64,000 bases of DNA from Christensenella sp. (GCA_022009775.1 CP091723.1:372001-436000), one strand, 5' to 3'; counted from the stretch's first letter, positions 51,543-62,096 are shown. The notes: generated by a model from the sequence alone, not told the origin. Translations and numbers: made by a program.

Positions 51543-52232
51543 TCAGTCGAGCGGCGCACCGCAGGAAGAGCATGTTTTATCGGTCGAGCGATTTTTAGTG
51601 CCGCAGTATTTGCATTTGACAAACTCCACCTTTTCCCCTTCGGTGAACGCAACACCGGTCTTGACCTTTGACACGAGAGTTTCAAGTTGTTTGCTCGCCG
51701 CACGCGGATTTTCGATGTCTTCGATGACGGTTGCCTTGCTGTTTGACGTGACGTATATGTCGCCGACTTTCGCCATTTTGTCGATTGCGCCGTATCTGAC
51801 GTTGACTGCGCTGACGTCTTGATAACTTACGCTCTTGAAGTCAAGCGCAACCACGCCCGAACGCACGATTATACGTCTGTCGGTGAATGCGTATTCGAGA
51901 TTTTCGTGACGCTTCTTTGCGGTGACGGATCTGTATATCCATATCCACACGGGCGCGAGATGAAGCACGAAAAAGATGCTCATAAAAACGATGAGCGGAG
52001 TTGGTATATCAAAGCCGTTCGTCGCCAGCATCCCGATGAAAAAGCCGTCGAAGATTATCCATATCAACGCAATCGGAAACATTTTTGCAACCGAGTTTGC
52101 GATATATGCGGATTTCTTGGGCTTTCCGCGCCAAATGATTTGCTCACCGTCTTGCAATATTTCTTCGATATTTTCGGGGCGTTTTTCTTCTCCGCCGGAA
52201 CCCGCAAAATATTTTTCGTTCAATTCTGCCAT
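51543..52232 (-). CDS. Bacterial PH-domain membrane protein with zinc ribbon
   Basis: 229 residues. N-terminal QDGEQIIWRGKPKKSAYI is the entry to a YdbS/YdbT-like bPH2 domain. Two transmembrane helices (ALIWIIFDGFFIGMLA and IVFMSIFFVLHLAPVWIWIY) follow. The PH core has YAFTDRRIIVRSG and GDIYVTS. A C-terminal zinc ribbon CKYCGTKNRSTDKTCSSCG carries four Cys. The role is unknown; relatives are membrane-associated and some act in envelope stress. It is transcribed alone from its own promoter. Confidence 0.8.
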   Translation of the reverse strand: MAELNEKYFAGSGGEEKRPENIEEILQDGEQIIWRGKPKKSAYIANSVAKMFPIALIWIIFDGFFIGMLATNGFDIPTPLIVFMSIFFVLHLAPVWIWIYRSVTAKKRHENLEYAFTDRRIIVRSGVVALDFKSVSYQDVSAVNVRYGAIDKMAKVGDIYVTSNSKATVIEDIENPRAASKQLETLVSKVKTGVAFTEGEKVEFVKCKYCGTKNRSTDKTCSSCGAPLD

Positions 52233-52250
52233 ACTTTTCTCCTTTCGTAT

Positions 52251-52279
52251 ATTTTATCAAATTTTATCGACACAATCAA
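52251..52279 (-). promoter_or_regulatory. Promoter of the PH-domain gene
   Basis: Minus strand TTGATT (52279-52274), 17-bp spacer, TAAAAT (52256-52251), followed by AAAGGAG and ATG 52232. The leader would be only about 12-15 nt. Confidence 0.7.
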
Positions 52280-52530
52280 GACCTTTCAAAAATATGCTCA
52301 AACGATGCAAAAAGAATACGTCCGTGAAAACTTCGCGAACGTATCCATGCGATTAAAAACCATAATTCTAATGCCATGTCGTCTATCTTGACTGACGGCG
52401 GTCGTTCTTTTTCTTGCGTCCCAAATCGGTATCGTCGTTGCCGCGCGCACGAAGAAACGAGATTGGGTTTCGTCACGTTTTTTCTCTTTAAAAAATATCC
52501 TACAAATGTGCAAAATTTTTTGTCATAGTA

Positions 52531-52559
52531 TTGCAAAAAGAGACAACCTATGCTATTAT
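52531..52559 (+). promoter_or_regulatory. Promoter of the DUF2804 gene
   Basis: TTGCAA (52531-52536), 17-bp spacer, TATTAT (52554-52559), then a leader of about 25 nt with GGGGGAAAG before ATG 52591. Confidence 0.65.
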
Positions 52560-52590
52560 TTTTATGCAAATACCATATGGGGGAAAGATA

Positions 52591-53676
52591 ATGAACAATT
52601 TGCCCGATTACATTGAACAAACTCGCATTCCGGCGCAAACTCCGGACTCTATCGTCGAAAACGGCGCAGTGCATTTCGGCACTTTCGATATGCCCTTCAA
52701 GGCTATCAATCTTCTCGACACAGTCAAACCTTGCGGTCCGAAAATGCCCGATTGCATGAAAGCGTCCCGTCTCACCGAGTGGGAAGCGTTTGAAGTGCAC
52801 ATGGACGAAGGCGCACTCATCAGCGCGGTTTACAAAACCGGTCCTATGGGCTTCTCCATTTTCGTCTGGTACGACAAAAAAGAAAACAAAATCTATTCTT
52901 GGCGCAATCTCGTTCCCAAGAAAAAATCGAGAGTCGCGGCACAACTCGTGGACGATTATTGCTATCTCAAGACAAAACACAGCGAGTATAAAATCGAAAA
53001 CGATTTTCTCAACGGAAAAGCGCACGCAAAAGGATTCACAAAAGGCAAAAACGGCGAGTTTTCAATCGATATTTCGTTTGACCGCATTTCTCCGCTCGCA
53101 AACGGAGTCATGCCGCTCGGCAAAAACAAGGACGGCTCGTTCAGAAATGCTCTTTACAGCGAAAAAGATTTCTTTAAAGCGACGGGAACGATAACCATAA
53201 ACGGCAAAGCGTACGTCACCAACGAACGCTCCGTCGGCATCATCGACGACCACAAAGGATTCTACCCCTTCAACGCCCACTACGACTGGCTCACCACTAT
53301 GGGACAAATCGACGACAACGGCGTTAAGAGATACTTCGCGTTCAATCTCACGAGAAATCAATCCGTCGACCAACCCAAATACAACGAAAACGTCATCTGG
53401 GTTGACAACGAATCCTTCCCCATGCCACCCGTCGTGTTCACGCACAAGAACGGCAAGAAAAAAGCGGACGAATGGCACGTCACCGACGAAAAAGGTCTCG
53501 GACTCGTCGACGTCACTTTCAAAATCAATCGCACTTTCTATATGCCCATTCCGCTTCTTTGCTACTACGCGTTGCCCTACGGCACGATAAGCGGCTACGT
53601 CACCGACACCAATGGCAAAAAATACGTTGTTGACGGCATGCTCGGCATCGGAGAAGATAAGACGACGCACATGTAA
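52591..53676 (+). CDS. DUF2804 family protein
   Basis: 361 residues. Characterised members are few; the fold is a beta-rich lipocalin- or hydroxysteroid-related type and the activity is unknown. Family-like segments are YGTISGYVTDTNGKKYVVDGMLGIGED at the end (split here only for reading) and GFYPFNAHYDWLTTMG in the middle. There is no signal peptide. Start ATG 52591 (MNNLPDYIEQTRIP) is chosen because GGGGGAAAG precedes it; an in-frame TTG at 52531 lies in the promoter. It is flanked by terminators, so it is a single-gene unit. Confidence 0.75.
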   Translation: MNNLPDYIEQTRIPAQTPDSIVENGAVHFGTFDMPFKAINLLDTVKPCGPKMPDCMKASRLTEWEAFEVHMDEGALISAVYKTGPMGFSIFVWYDKKENKIYSWRNLVPKKKSRVAAQLVDDYCYLKTKHSEYKIENDFLNGKAHAKGFTKGKNGEFSIDISFDRISPLANGVMPLGKNKDGSFRNALYSEKDFFKATGTITINGKAYVTNERSVGIIDDHKGFYPFNAHYDWLTTMGQIDDNGVKRYFAFNLTRNQSVDQPKYNENVIWVDNESFPMPPVVFTHKNGKKKADEWHVTDEKGLGLVDVTFKINRTFYMPIPLLCYYALPYGTISGYVTDTNGKKYVVDGMLGIGEDKTTHM

Positions 53677-53697
53677 AAATCAAGCACAATTTTATCA

Positions 53698-53726
53698 AAG
53701 CAGTGCTCTATGCACTGCTTTTTTTA
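53698..53726 (+). terminator. Terminator after DUF2804 gene
   Basis: AAGCAGTGC-tctat-GCACTGCTTTTTTT: a 9-bp perfect stem followed by seven T. It lies about 20 bp after the stop codon. Confidence 0.9.
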
Positions 53727-53731
53727 TTGTC

Positions 53732-53829
53732 TTGATTTTTACATCACTACCGCGCCGAAAATCTTTGCTATCAGTTCTCGCACGGACAAAAACTCCTGCC
53801 ACAATTTCGCAAGATTGTCGGCTTGTTGT
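53732..53829 (+). repeat. 98-bp direct repeat, copy 1
   Basis: Starts TTGATTTTTACATCACTACC and ends GGCTTGTTGT. It differs from copy 2 (53890-53987) at only three positions. No ORF or recognisable element is inside. Confidence 0.85.
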
Positions 53830-53889
53830 CTACACGGATAAATCAATAGCACAATTTTTACATATCATGCTCTTATCCCCCTGTTTTTT

Positions 53890-53987
53890 TTGATTTTTAC
53901 ATCACTACCGCGCCGAAAATCTTTGCTATCAATTCTCGCACGGACAAAAACTCCTGCCGCAATTTCGCAAGATTGTCGGCTTGCTGT
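53890..53987 (+). repeat. 98-bp direct repeat, copy 2
   Basis: About 97% identical to copy 1, starting 158 bp later. Each copy follows a T-run, and the 60 bp between the copies differ from the repeat. It may be a recent local duplication or a dispersed intergenic element. Confidence 0.85.
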
Positions 53988-54039
53988 TCCGGCTTCGCCT
54001 TCCGCATTTATTCATTGTCAATTATTCATTATTCATTAA

Positions 54040-54066
54040 AAAAGCACGCATCTAAGCGTGCTTTTT
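54040..54066. terminator. Terminator after the tyrosine phosphatase gene
   Basis: AAAAAGCACGC-atctaa-GCGTGCTTTTT forms an 11-bp stem with A and T tails; works on both strands. It lies 17 bp after the phosphatase stop on the minus strand. Confidence 0.85.
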
Positions 54067-54082
54067 ATTGTTGCGATGTGTT

Positions 54083-54571
54083 CTATTTTTCTTCAAACTT
54101 TGCTTTGAGTTTTGCAAAATACTCCGTGATATAGCGTTTGAGCGTGTCCATCGTCTTGTCGTACGACTCTTGCGACGTGGCAAGAAACGGATCGGGTATC
54201 GGTGCGTATTCTCCGGTTGCCACTTCCGAAAGCGTGATATATTTGTCACGATACCTTCTCGGCGTCAACAATCTGTGCATTTTTGACATGCCGATTATGA
54301 TGTCCGCCTTTTCAAATCTTTCCGTATCGGTCTTAAAAGACGGCTTATGCGCCAGAATCTCTTTTTCGTCAAAACCTTCACGCTTCAATATGTCAACCGC
54401 TTTGGGAAATATGCGTTTAGATTTGTTGAAAACCGCAGAAGATTTGACTTCCACTCTACCGCGAAGCACATCGTCGTTTTCTATCATACGTCTGAGCATA
54501 AACTCGCAATACGGGCTTCTGCACACGTTTGACGAGCAAACGAACAATATATTGTATTTCTTATTTTCCAT
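54083..54571 (-). CDS. Low-molecular-weight protein-tyrosine phosphatase
   Basis: 162 residues. The active-site loop CSSNVCRSP (Cys-x5-Arg, residues about 11-17) is intact, and the general-acid Asp is in PIPDPF near residue 130. Family members dephosphorylate tyrosine or arginine residues, or capsule-regulating kinases in Gram-positives. The target is unknown; no tyrosine kinase is nearby. ATG 54571 is 45 bp after mnmM, possibly one transcript. Confidence 0.88.
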   Translation of the reverse strand: MENKKYNILFVCSSNVCRSPYCEFMLRRMIENDDVLRGRVEVKSSAVFNKSKRIFPKAVDILKREGFDEKEILAHKPSFKTDTERFEKADIIIGMSKMHRLLTPRRYRDKYITLSEVATGEYAPIPDPFLATSQESYDKTMDTLKRYITEYFAKLKAKFEEK

Positions 54572-54616
54572 ATTTCACCTTGTTTTCGGCTATCTGTCGC
54601 TATATTTTCGTTTCGT

Positions 54617-55165
54617 TCAATTCTTGATTATAAAAACGGGAATGGGCGGGTCTTTCTTCCAGTTGTAGAAGAAAGTCGCAAGCACCTGATACTTTTCGTC
54701 GTCGAGAGTTTTCAACCACGGCAAAAGCGCGTCTTTTTCTTCGTATCCGCTGTCTCCGCCGTAGTATACCGAAACACACATAAGACCGCCCTTTTCAAGA
54801 AGTTCCAGCCCCGATTCGATAGCCTGTTTCGTCGATTCGAAATGCGTATATATACCGTGATCGCCTTTTGGCAGATATCCGAGATTGAAAACTATGCATC
54901 TAACGCTCTCTTTTTGAGCGTACTTTGCCATATTTGCGTGTGAGTCGAGCACAACTTCGGCGGTCAATCCCTTACTTGCAAGCAATGCGCGTGTGCTGTC
55001 AACGGCATCCTGTTGGATGTCCATTGCCACCACCCTGCCGCCTTTGCCCACAAGTTCGCACAAAAATGCGGTGTCATAGCCGCGCCCGGCGGTTGCGTCA
55101 ATACACACGTCACCTGTGCGCACGACTCTCTTTATTGTTTCGTGTACAATCGTCAATGCATTCAT
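54617..55165 (-). CDS. mnmM: tRNA mnm5s2U biosynthesis methyltransferase MnmM (YtqB family)
   Basis: 182 residues, class I SAM methyltransferase. It has DATAGRGYDTAFLCELVG (SAM-binding loop, about 23-40), VVAMDIQQDA (acidic end of strand 2), VFNLGYLPKGDHGIYTH, a YtqB hallmark, and CVSVYYGGDSGYEEKDAL. YtqB homologues methylate nm5(s2)U34 of tRNA, completing mnm5s2U. ATG 55165 lies 27 bp after the repeat lipoprotein gene. Confidence 0.88.
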   Translation of the reverse strand: MNALTIVHETIKRVVRTGDVCIDATAGRGYDTAFLCELVGKGGRVVAMDIQQDAVDSTRALLASKGLTAEVVLDSHANMAKYAQKESVRCIVFNLGYLPKGDHGIYTHFESTKQAIESGLELLEKGGLMCVSVYYGGDSGYEEKDALLPWLKTLDDEKYQVLATFFYNWKKDPPIPVFIIKN

Positions 55166-55192
55166 AATTTACTTATACCACATTCGCACGCA

Positions 55193-58100
55193 TTAGGCAA
55201 CCGAGTTGGCGATTTTGACATTCACTCCGTCAAAAGCCAAATTGTCGATTGCGGATTTTTGCGCCGCATTTTGAACGATTATTTCTGCCGGATCCGCTAT
55301 TGCGGCAAAGCACGCTCCACCGAAATTCACAAAGCCGCCTGCAAGACATATTGTTTTGAGATTTGAACATTTTGCAAACGCTTGAACGCCCACACTCTTT
55401 CCGTTGCCGCCGATGACGATCTCTTCGATGCCGACGCAATTTTTGAAAGCGAAATCTATCACGTCGCCGTCAAGAACGAACACCTTTTTAAGAGTATTAG
55501 GAATACGCGACGTCATTTCCGTTTCGTCAATTTTGTTTGTTCCGTTCGTGCCGACGATAACGGGATTGTACGTCACGCTGTACGACAATCCTTAGTCGAT
55601 TGCGTTTCCGAACAAATACGCAAACCCGTATCTCATATTGCCGTCAGATACGTCACCCGAAACATACTTTTTGTTGCCGACAAACGGCAAAGTGACTTCT
55701 TCGAGCGAAATGCAGTCTTTGAAGAGTTTTGCAGGCATCTCGGTTATACTGCCCGGAAGCAAAACTATTCTCAATTTCGTCAAATTGAAGAATACTGATT
55801 GCGGAAGTGTTTCAATTTTCGCCTGAATTTCGATGATTTCCACACTATTTGCTATATTTTGAAACAAATTTGCGTCTATTGCGACTATTTCCTCTCCGCC
55901 GACGTTTTCGGGCACGACTACGTGCAAATCGCTTCCCGTATACTCTTTCGCCACTCCGTTTTCAACAACGAACGGTGATTTTTCAAGCCACTTTGCAACA
56001 AGCGAAATATCTCCGAAACTTCCTTTCTTTATCACTTCGATTTTGTCTTCGCCATTGAACCAACCCAAGAATTCAAAGCCGTTTTTGCCTGCCGCATTGA
56101 GAATTATATCTTCGCTTTCAATGGTGTAAGTTGACGGATTTTCCACGCCTTCACCGCCCGAATAATCATAGGTGATCGTGTACGTCACGGGCGCAAACTT
56201 TGCATACATCGTCACGGTTTCTCCGCTTGAGATAATGGTGTACACTCTCGTTTTCAAGCTCTCGTCCGAGTGCCAACCCTCAAAAGAATATCCCGTTTTC
56301 TCGGCGTCCTTCAAGGTGTATTCTTCATCCACCGCAAGCTCTGTCGGGTTGTCGTGATTGCCGTCGCAAACGTATTCGACCGTGTATGTCGCCATGCTCC
56401 ATTTCGCCGAAATCTTCAAGTCTCCGTGACTGCCTTTTGCAATTTTCTCAATCTTCTTCTCACCTATGAACCAACCGACAAATTTGTATCCGTCTTTGCT
56501 CAAATCGGGCAGAATAATATCGTCGCTTTCAACGTTATACTTCGCCGTCAGTTCTTCGTCGCAACTTCCGCCGTCAAAGTCGTATGCAATCGAATATTCG
56601 ATTGCCGTCCACTTTGCAGCCAAATTGACGTTTTCGCATCTTACAACTTCAACACTCTCGACTTTCGTTCCGTTTTCAAACCAACCGTCAAAAGTATAGC
56701 ACCCTCTGCTCGGAGCGGACAAAACGATATTTTGGTCTTCTATTGTATATTTTATCGGGTTGGATATGCTGTTCACACCACCTTGCAAATCGTAAGAAAT
56801 TGTGTATTCTACAAGGCTGAATTTTGCATATAGGTTTATATTGCCGTAACTTCCGCTCGGAATATTGTTTAGACTTTTGTCGTCAAATGCGGCGTTGTCA
56901 TACCAACCACAAAACGCATAACCCTTCTTCGTCAAGATCGGCAAAGCTATATCCGCGCTTTCAACTGTGTATTCGGTGACAAGCACGTCATTGCACTCTC
57001 CGCCGTTAAGATTGTAGGTGATCGTATATTTGTCGGCAATCCATTCAGCAACGAGTTTTATATCGCACAGTCTTAAAGCGTCTATCGTCTCCACAAGTTT
57101 TCCGTCTTCAAACCAGCCGCCGAAAGTGTAATGAACTCTCGTCGGAGCGGATAAAGTTACTGTTTCGTCTTCAACGGTATACACGCTCGGATTGCCTATA
57201 TCATTCACACCGCCCTGCAAATCATATTCTATGCGATATTCGTTTGCGCTGAACTTGGCGTAAAGTTTTATATCCCCGAACGAGCCTTTCTTGACAATCG
57301 ACACGGTATCTCCCGAAAATTCGGAATTTTCGAACCAGGCAACGAACGTATAACCGCAACGAAACGCTTTCGGCAAAACGATATCTTCGCTTTCGACAGT
57401 ATAGAATATCCTTTCGACGTCTGCATTGACAAACTCGATTTTGCATTCCGTTGCCGTCCATTTCGCATACAATTTTCAATTTTCCCGCCGTTTTCGGTCT
57501 TGATTTTATCAACCTTGTTTTTGAAATCGGCATCGGAATACCAACCGTCGAAATCGTAATAAGTTTTCACTGGATGTGCAAGAATTATATCGTCGTCTTC
57601 GACTGTATAGGTGCTTGGATTAGCAACGTTTTGCATTCCGCCGAAAAGGAAATACAAAATCGCATATTCGCTTGCACTCCATTTTGCGTAAAGCGTAACG
57701 TCGCCGAAAACGCCGCTTGCTATGCGGTCTATTCTCTCGTTTGCAGAATCGAACCAACCGAGAAATTCGTAATACGCACGCACGGGCGCATTCAAAATTA
57801 CGTCGGTATCCGAGCGAACGTACGAATATGGATTGTCCGCATTTTCGCCGCCGTTCAAAACGTAATTTATGCTATATACCGTCGGTGACCATTTTGCATA
57901 AATATTCAAATCGCCGTGCGTTCCTTTCGATATTTCCGTGATAGACGTTGTGAAATTTTCATCGGTAAACCAGCCAATAAAATCGAAAAATGCTTTTGCG
58001 GGATTTAATAGAGTCAACGTTTCGCTCTCCACCGTAAACTTATACGTCTCACCGTCGTTTACGTTGTCAAGCGAATTGTTTCCGCCGTCAATGTAAAAAT

Positions 58101-59265
58101 GCGCAGTGTAAACAATCGGAGTCCACTTCGCATATACGGTTATATCTCCGAATCTTCCTTTCCCTATTTCGGCGATCTTATTTGTGAAAGTTCTATCGGA
58201 ATACCAACCGTCAAATATGTAAAAATCTCTCGTTGCGTTTAAAAGTGCTGCCCCGCGTTCTATCGTAAACGTTGTGTCGTCTCCACTCACGCTTCCGCCG
58301 AACGTCTCGTAAATCACGCGATAAACAATCGGCGTATAAACCGCCGTCACCGTCATATCGCTCGTGACGTTTTCAAAACTCCGAACATTCCAACTTGCCG
58401 CATATCCGTCTTTTGCACTCGGCTCGGGAATATCCGTCAACGTTTTCCCATGTCCGACGGTTTTAACGACGCTGCCGTTATAGTCAACAAACGTGACGGC
58501 ATACGTCTTTTCCGAAACGGTGAGAGCGGCTTTCATATCGTCAATCGGCTCGTAGTTGTTGCCCACGTCGAAATGCGCCGTCACTTCGTATTCTCCGACG
58601 TCGGTTTGTTCGTTGCCGTCATAACTTACGTCAACACCGCTCGGCAATTCGGTCTCGATATACACGCCGTGCTGCTCACCGTCCCACGTCACGATTTTAT
58701 CGGAAAATACGATTTCGCCCAATTTTGCCTTGTTTATCGTGAGTGTTGCACTCAATATCTTATCGTTATAACCGTCCGCTTTCACGGTCGCAGTGACGAC
58801 ATATACGCCTGCATCCGTATATTCGGTTGCAACGTCGTATTCCACCGTGGCAAAATTCGGCAAATTTTTCACTTCGAGAGAATGAGAAAGTCCGTCGTAC
58901 GTAGTCTCGTACGATTCAAAACTCAAATCGGCAAAATCAAGCAATTTCTGCCATTTTGCGTACAAATAAATGCTGTCTGACAAATTGACTTTTTCAAAAT
59001 CGACGCTTGCAGGATTTTCACAATCTTTATCGGCACACCAACACAAAAATTTGTAGCCGTCAAACGTCGGCATCGGCACTTCATCCCCGCGATGCCACAC
59101 AACGTTGTCTTCTCCGTTGTTTAAAACGAAAGTTATCGTAAAATCGGACGACTGAAAAAGATTTTTGACGTCATCGGCGTCACACGCAACCAAAACAATG
59201 CATAAACATAAAACGATAATTGCAACAATACACAGACCGCACTGCTTCGACCCAATTTTTCTCAT
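55193..59265 (-). CDS. Lipoprotein with Listeria-Bacteroides repeats and C-terminal LRRs (one frameshift, one stop)
   Basis: About 1,357 residues if both breaks are repaired. Surface lipoprotein of unknown role, perhaps an adhesin. The lipobox is VLVAC in IVLCLCIVLVACDADD. About twelve InlB-like (Flg_new) repeats of roughly 60-70 residues follow, each ending in YAKW/YAKF (for example FDGWYSD, FLGWF, DITVYAKW). MBG-like domains (YDGLSHSLEV, WDGEQHGVYIETE) precede them. The C-terminal part is BspA-type LRR_5 (FAFKNCVGIEEIVIGG, AFAKCSNLKTICLAGG). One base is missing near 57472 (GGKIEN to LYAKW). An in-frame TAA at 55589-55591 splits the LRR region (FGNAID-stop-GLSYSVTY). A reading that ends at the TAA would lose the last two LRR-like repeats. 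Start ATG 59265 follows GGGAAAGGGAAA. Confidence 0.82.
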
Positions 59266-59316
59266 AAAAATTTCCCTTTCCCTAAGTTTCCATATCCAGA
59301 ATATCAAGCGAAAAAA

Positions 59317-59347
59317 ATCATAATCAAAAGCGAAAAATCGCTGTCAA
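59317..59347 (-). promoter_or_regulatory. Candidate promoter of the repeat lipoprotein gene
   Basis: Minus strand TTGACA (59347-59342) with ATTATG at 17 bp or TATGAT at 19 bp as a -10. Leader about 50 nt. The -35 is perfect but the -10 is approximate. Confidence 0.5.
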
Positions 59348-59860
59348 CGTGGATATTTATACAATTTGAAATAAATTTTAATACTCGAAATGTATAATCG
59401 CAAGGTTTTTCGACAATATTTTTCAAAATTTTTATAAATTTTTCATATTTTTCACTTTATGAAACACTTCGTCTAATATTTATACATCCCCTTTTGTACA
59501 AACATTAAAATTTAAGACTTGAAATAGCTTGCATTATTTCTTAAAACTTACTCCTTTTATAAAAAAACACGGACTGTTCTGTACGTGTTTTTAGTCTGTG
59601 TGAAATAACCTATTTTAATACAATTTGCGTACACCACTTAAAAAGTGCGTACAGTTTGCTAAAAATGCGTGTGGTCCTAGGCACTACGCTGTCCACGATC
59701 CGGTCTCACGAATGGATAATAGTCAATGACCATAAGCATTCTAGACTGCTTAAATAAATAGAAGGTTCAAAAAAGCCACCTTTTTAAGTTGTGATTTCCT
59801 TGCCATTTTGCAATAAATGCTCATCTTTGTTATATTGCATACCACCACAATTTAAAATAA
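59348..59860. other. Intergenic region, no gene recognised
   Basis: About 510 bp of AT-rich sequence. A hairpin terminator is seen at 59562-59592. The part at about 59630-59780 has a higher GC content (GGTCCTAGGCACTACGC, GATCCGGTCTCACG) but no recognisable tRNA, transposase fragment or ORF. Confidence 0.5.
59562..59592. terminator. Terminator-like hairpin
   Basis: AAAAACACG pairs with CGTGTTTTT across a 13-nt loop; T tail on both strands. It lies downstream of the Sel1 gene on the minus strand. Confidence 0.6.
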
Positions 59861-61453
59861 CTAAGCCTGATTAACATTCATTTTTGAGTAGACTCGCTTA
59901 ATCGCTTCGAGTCCTGCTTTTTCGCCGTTCTCTACCGCTTTGCCATACATTTCGATTGCCTTCTTGTAATCTTTTCTCACGCCGAAGCCGTTTTCGTAAC
60001 AGATTCCGAGATTGTGATACGCAACACCCGAACTGTACTTTTCAGCAGCAACCCTAAAACACTTAACCGCTTCTTTTTTGTCTTCTTTCACGCCGTTACC
60101 TTGAAGATAGCAAAGTCCGATATTGATAATCGCTTGTTCTTCGCCGAAATTATATGCGTCGGTAAATAATTCAAAGGCTTTTTTATAAGCCGCTTCGGTT
60201 TTGACGGTGTAGTAGTAATAAAGCCCAACTTGCAGACACGCCATAGGATTTTCACCGTTTACGCTCTTTTTCAGCCAATAAAGTGCCGTTTTTCTATCGG
60301 CGGTCACGCCGTAATACCCGCAAGCATATGCCATACCGAGATTATATTGCGCGGCGGCGTTTCCGAGTTTTGCGGCGCGCTTAAAAAGTTTCAGGGCGGT
60401 TTTCTCGTCCTTTTCAAGCCCTAATTCGTCGCCGAGATACGCTTCCGCCATTCGTTCGATTGCGTCCGGAAAGTCCATTTCCATTGCCATCTGATAATAG
60501 AACAGCGCATTTTTGTAATCGGCTTTTTTGGTTTCGTAAATCGTCGCCATACACCAATAAACGCCGACATAATCCAAATCACACTGCGCGAAACAATCGA
60601 GCGCGTCGTCATACTTGCCTTTGTTATAATAGTAATACCCTAAATCGAGAAGAGCGTCGTCTTGTCCGAGTGCCGCCGCTTTTTTAAGATAATAAATATA
60701 TGCCTTTTTGTCTGGTTCTACCTTATACATACCCGTTTCGCGAACTCTTGCGTACATATAAAGGCTTTCGGGATCGTTGTGGTGAACGCCGTCCAAAAGA
60801 TATTTCAAACCTTTTTCATAGTCGTGCGGAACAAACCTGTCATTGAGATAGACGTAAGCCAAATCAAAGTTGAGCGAGTATTCGCCGAGGCTCAATCCTT
60901 TTTCGTACCACTCTATGGCTTTGGGAACGTCTTTCAGTTCTTCATTGTTTAAGTAGATAAAGCCTATCTTTTTTGCGATTTGAACGTCGCCGAGATAAAA
61001 AGCACGCTCGTAATATTTCAACGCATTTTTAACGTTTTCAATCTCGGAATCTTCAATCGGCGTATTGAAATAATACAAATCGCCGAGAGATCTTGCCGCT
61101 GCCGCCACACCCAAATCGGAAGCTTTGGCGTAATACTCGATTGCTTTTTGAATATCGATTTTTACATAACCGTTTTCATAGCAAAATCCGAGACGGGCAA
61201 AACACTCCGCTTCGCCTTTGTTTGCGCCTTCCGTATAAGCGTCGAACGCTTTTTTGTATTGAGAGCGGTAGCCCCAAGTGTCGCCAAGAACAGTATATGC
61301 CAAAACGCCGTTGTCGACGGCTTTTTGATAGTAAATCGTTGCGGCCTTGAAAGCGCCCTCTTCGATATAAATATCACCGATAGAAACATAATATTTCGGC
61401 TTTTTTACCGCGAGTTTCTTATACTTTTGAATTTTCTCGTAAACTTTTTCCAT
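59861..61453 (-). CDS. Sel1-like/TPR repeat protein
   Basis: 530 residues made almost wholly of Sel1-type repeats of about 36 residues (for example AIEYYAKASDLGVAAAARSLG, ALKLFKRAAKLGNAAAQYNLG, AIEMYGKAVENGEKAGLEA). These form an alpha-solenoid for protein binding. There is no signal peptide. Start ATG 61453 (MEKVYEKIQKYKK) follows GGTGAAACT; an upstream in-frame start (61510) overlaps the previous gene. Sel1-repeat proteins often occur in polymorphic-toxin immunity clusters, and the SUFU gene upstream supports that context. The role is inferred only. Confidence 0.82.
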   Translation of the reverse strand: MEKVYEKIQKYKKLAVKKPKYYVSIGDIYIEEGAFKAATIYYQKAVDNGVLAYTVLGDTWGYRSQYKKAFDAYTEGANKGEAECFARLGFCYENGYVKIDIQKAIEYYAKASDLGVAAAARSLGDLYYFNTPIEDSEIENVKNALKYYERAFYLGDVQIAKKIGFIYLNNEELKDVPKAIEWYEKGLSLGEYSLNFDLAYVYLNDRFVPHDYEKGLKYLLDGVHHNDPESLYMYARVRETGMYKVEPDKKAYIYYLKKAAALGQDDALLDLGYYYYNKGKYDDALDCFAQCDLDYVGVYWCMATIYETKKADYKNALFYYQMAMEMDFPDAIERMAEAYLGDELGLEKDEKTALKLFKRAAKLGNAAAQYNLGMAYACGYYGVTADRKTALYWLKKSVNGENPMACLQVGLYYYYTVKTEAAYKKAFELFTDAYNFGEEQAIINIGLCYLQGNGVKEDKKEAVKCFRVAAEKYSSGVAYHNLGICYENGFGVRKDYKKAIEMYGKAVENGEKAGLEAIKRVYSKMNVNQA

Positions 61454-61463
61454 AGTTTCACCT

Positions 61464-62081
61464 TTATTGTTTTTGACACCAGACTTCGTTTTTCGTCTGT
61501 CTGTATTCAAGCGAATTTATGTTAAAATATCCTTCTTCTTCGCCCAAAACCGGACAAATTCCCGTCGGAACAAAGTTTATGCAATAATATCCGACCGTGT
61601 CTTTTAAGGAATAATCATACTTTTCATAAAGAATCTTATTTCCGTCCACTCTGTATTCTTCGGTGACTTTACCATTTTCAAAATTCGTCACGAGAATCGG
61701 ATATCCGACGGCTTTGCTCTTATCCTCAAAAAAAGGGAAAAGATAGCGTCGTTCACCGTCGTATTGCGCGACGTATATCACGTCCAAATCGTTATGCCCG
61801 CCTACGAAACACTCGACTTTTATCACTTTTTCGCCCGACCTATAAAACTTATTGTAATTTTTGGAGTTCGGACTGATTTTCAATGATTCTTTCGTATTAT
61901 GCGCTTTCATTTCTGCAAGTCCGCGAAGCCCTTTTGTCATCCCCGTCAGGCTTCTCTTTTGTGTGTTCACATATGTTATTTTTGCGTTTGGAATATCCGC
62001 AAAACAATATGAAAACTCATCGAATTTTTTTCGTGCGTTTGATATCAGTTCCTGTAAATATTCTTCGGTCGGTTTTTCCAT
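61464..62081 (-). CDS. Hypothetical protein
   Basis: 205 residues, not recognised. No signal peptide or membrane segment. It has a conserved-looking YEKYDYSLKDTVGYYCINFVPTG and an ending SLEYRQTKNEVWCQKQ. ATG 62081 is preceded by TAGGAGTATAAT. It starts 16 bp after a SUFU 3' fossil, and the Sel1 gene follows 10 bp after its stop, so it sits inside a cassette-like immunity cluster. An immunity-type role would be guesswork. Confidence 0.7.
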   Translation of the reverse strand: MEKPTEEYLQELISNARKKFDEFSYCFADIPNAKITYVNTQKRSLTGMTKGLRGLAEMKAHNTKESLKISPNSKNYNKFYRSGEKVIKVECFVGGHNDLDVIYVAQYDGERRYLFPFFEDKSKAVGYPILVTNFENGKVTEEYRVDGNKILYEKYDYSLKDTVGYYCINFVPTGICPVLGEEEGYFNINSLEYRQTKNEVWCQKQ

Positions 62082-62096
62082 ATTATACTCCTACGT

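Noticed and set aside
53732..53987. CRISPR array
   Set aside because: Only two 98-bp copies with a 60-bp gap, no short regular repeats, and no cas genes in the window.
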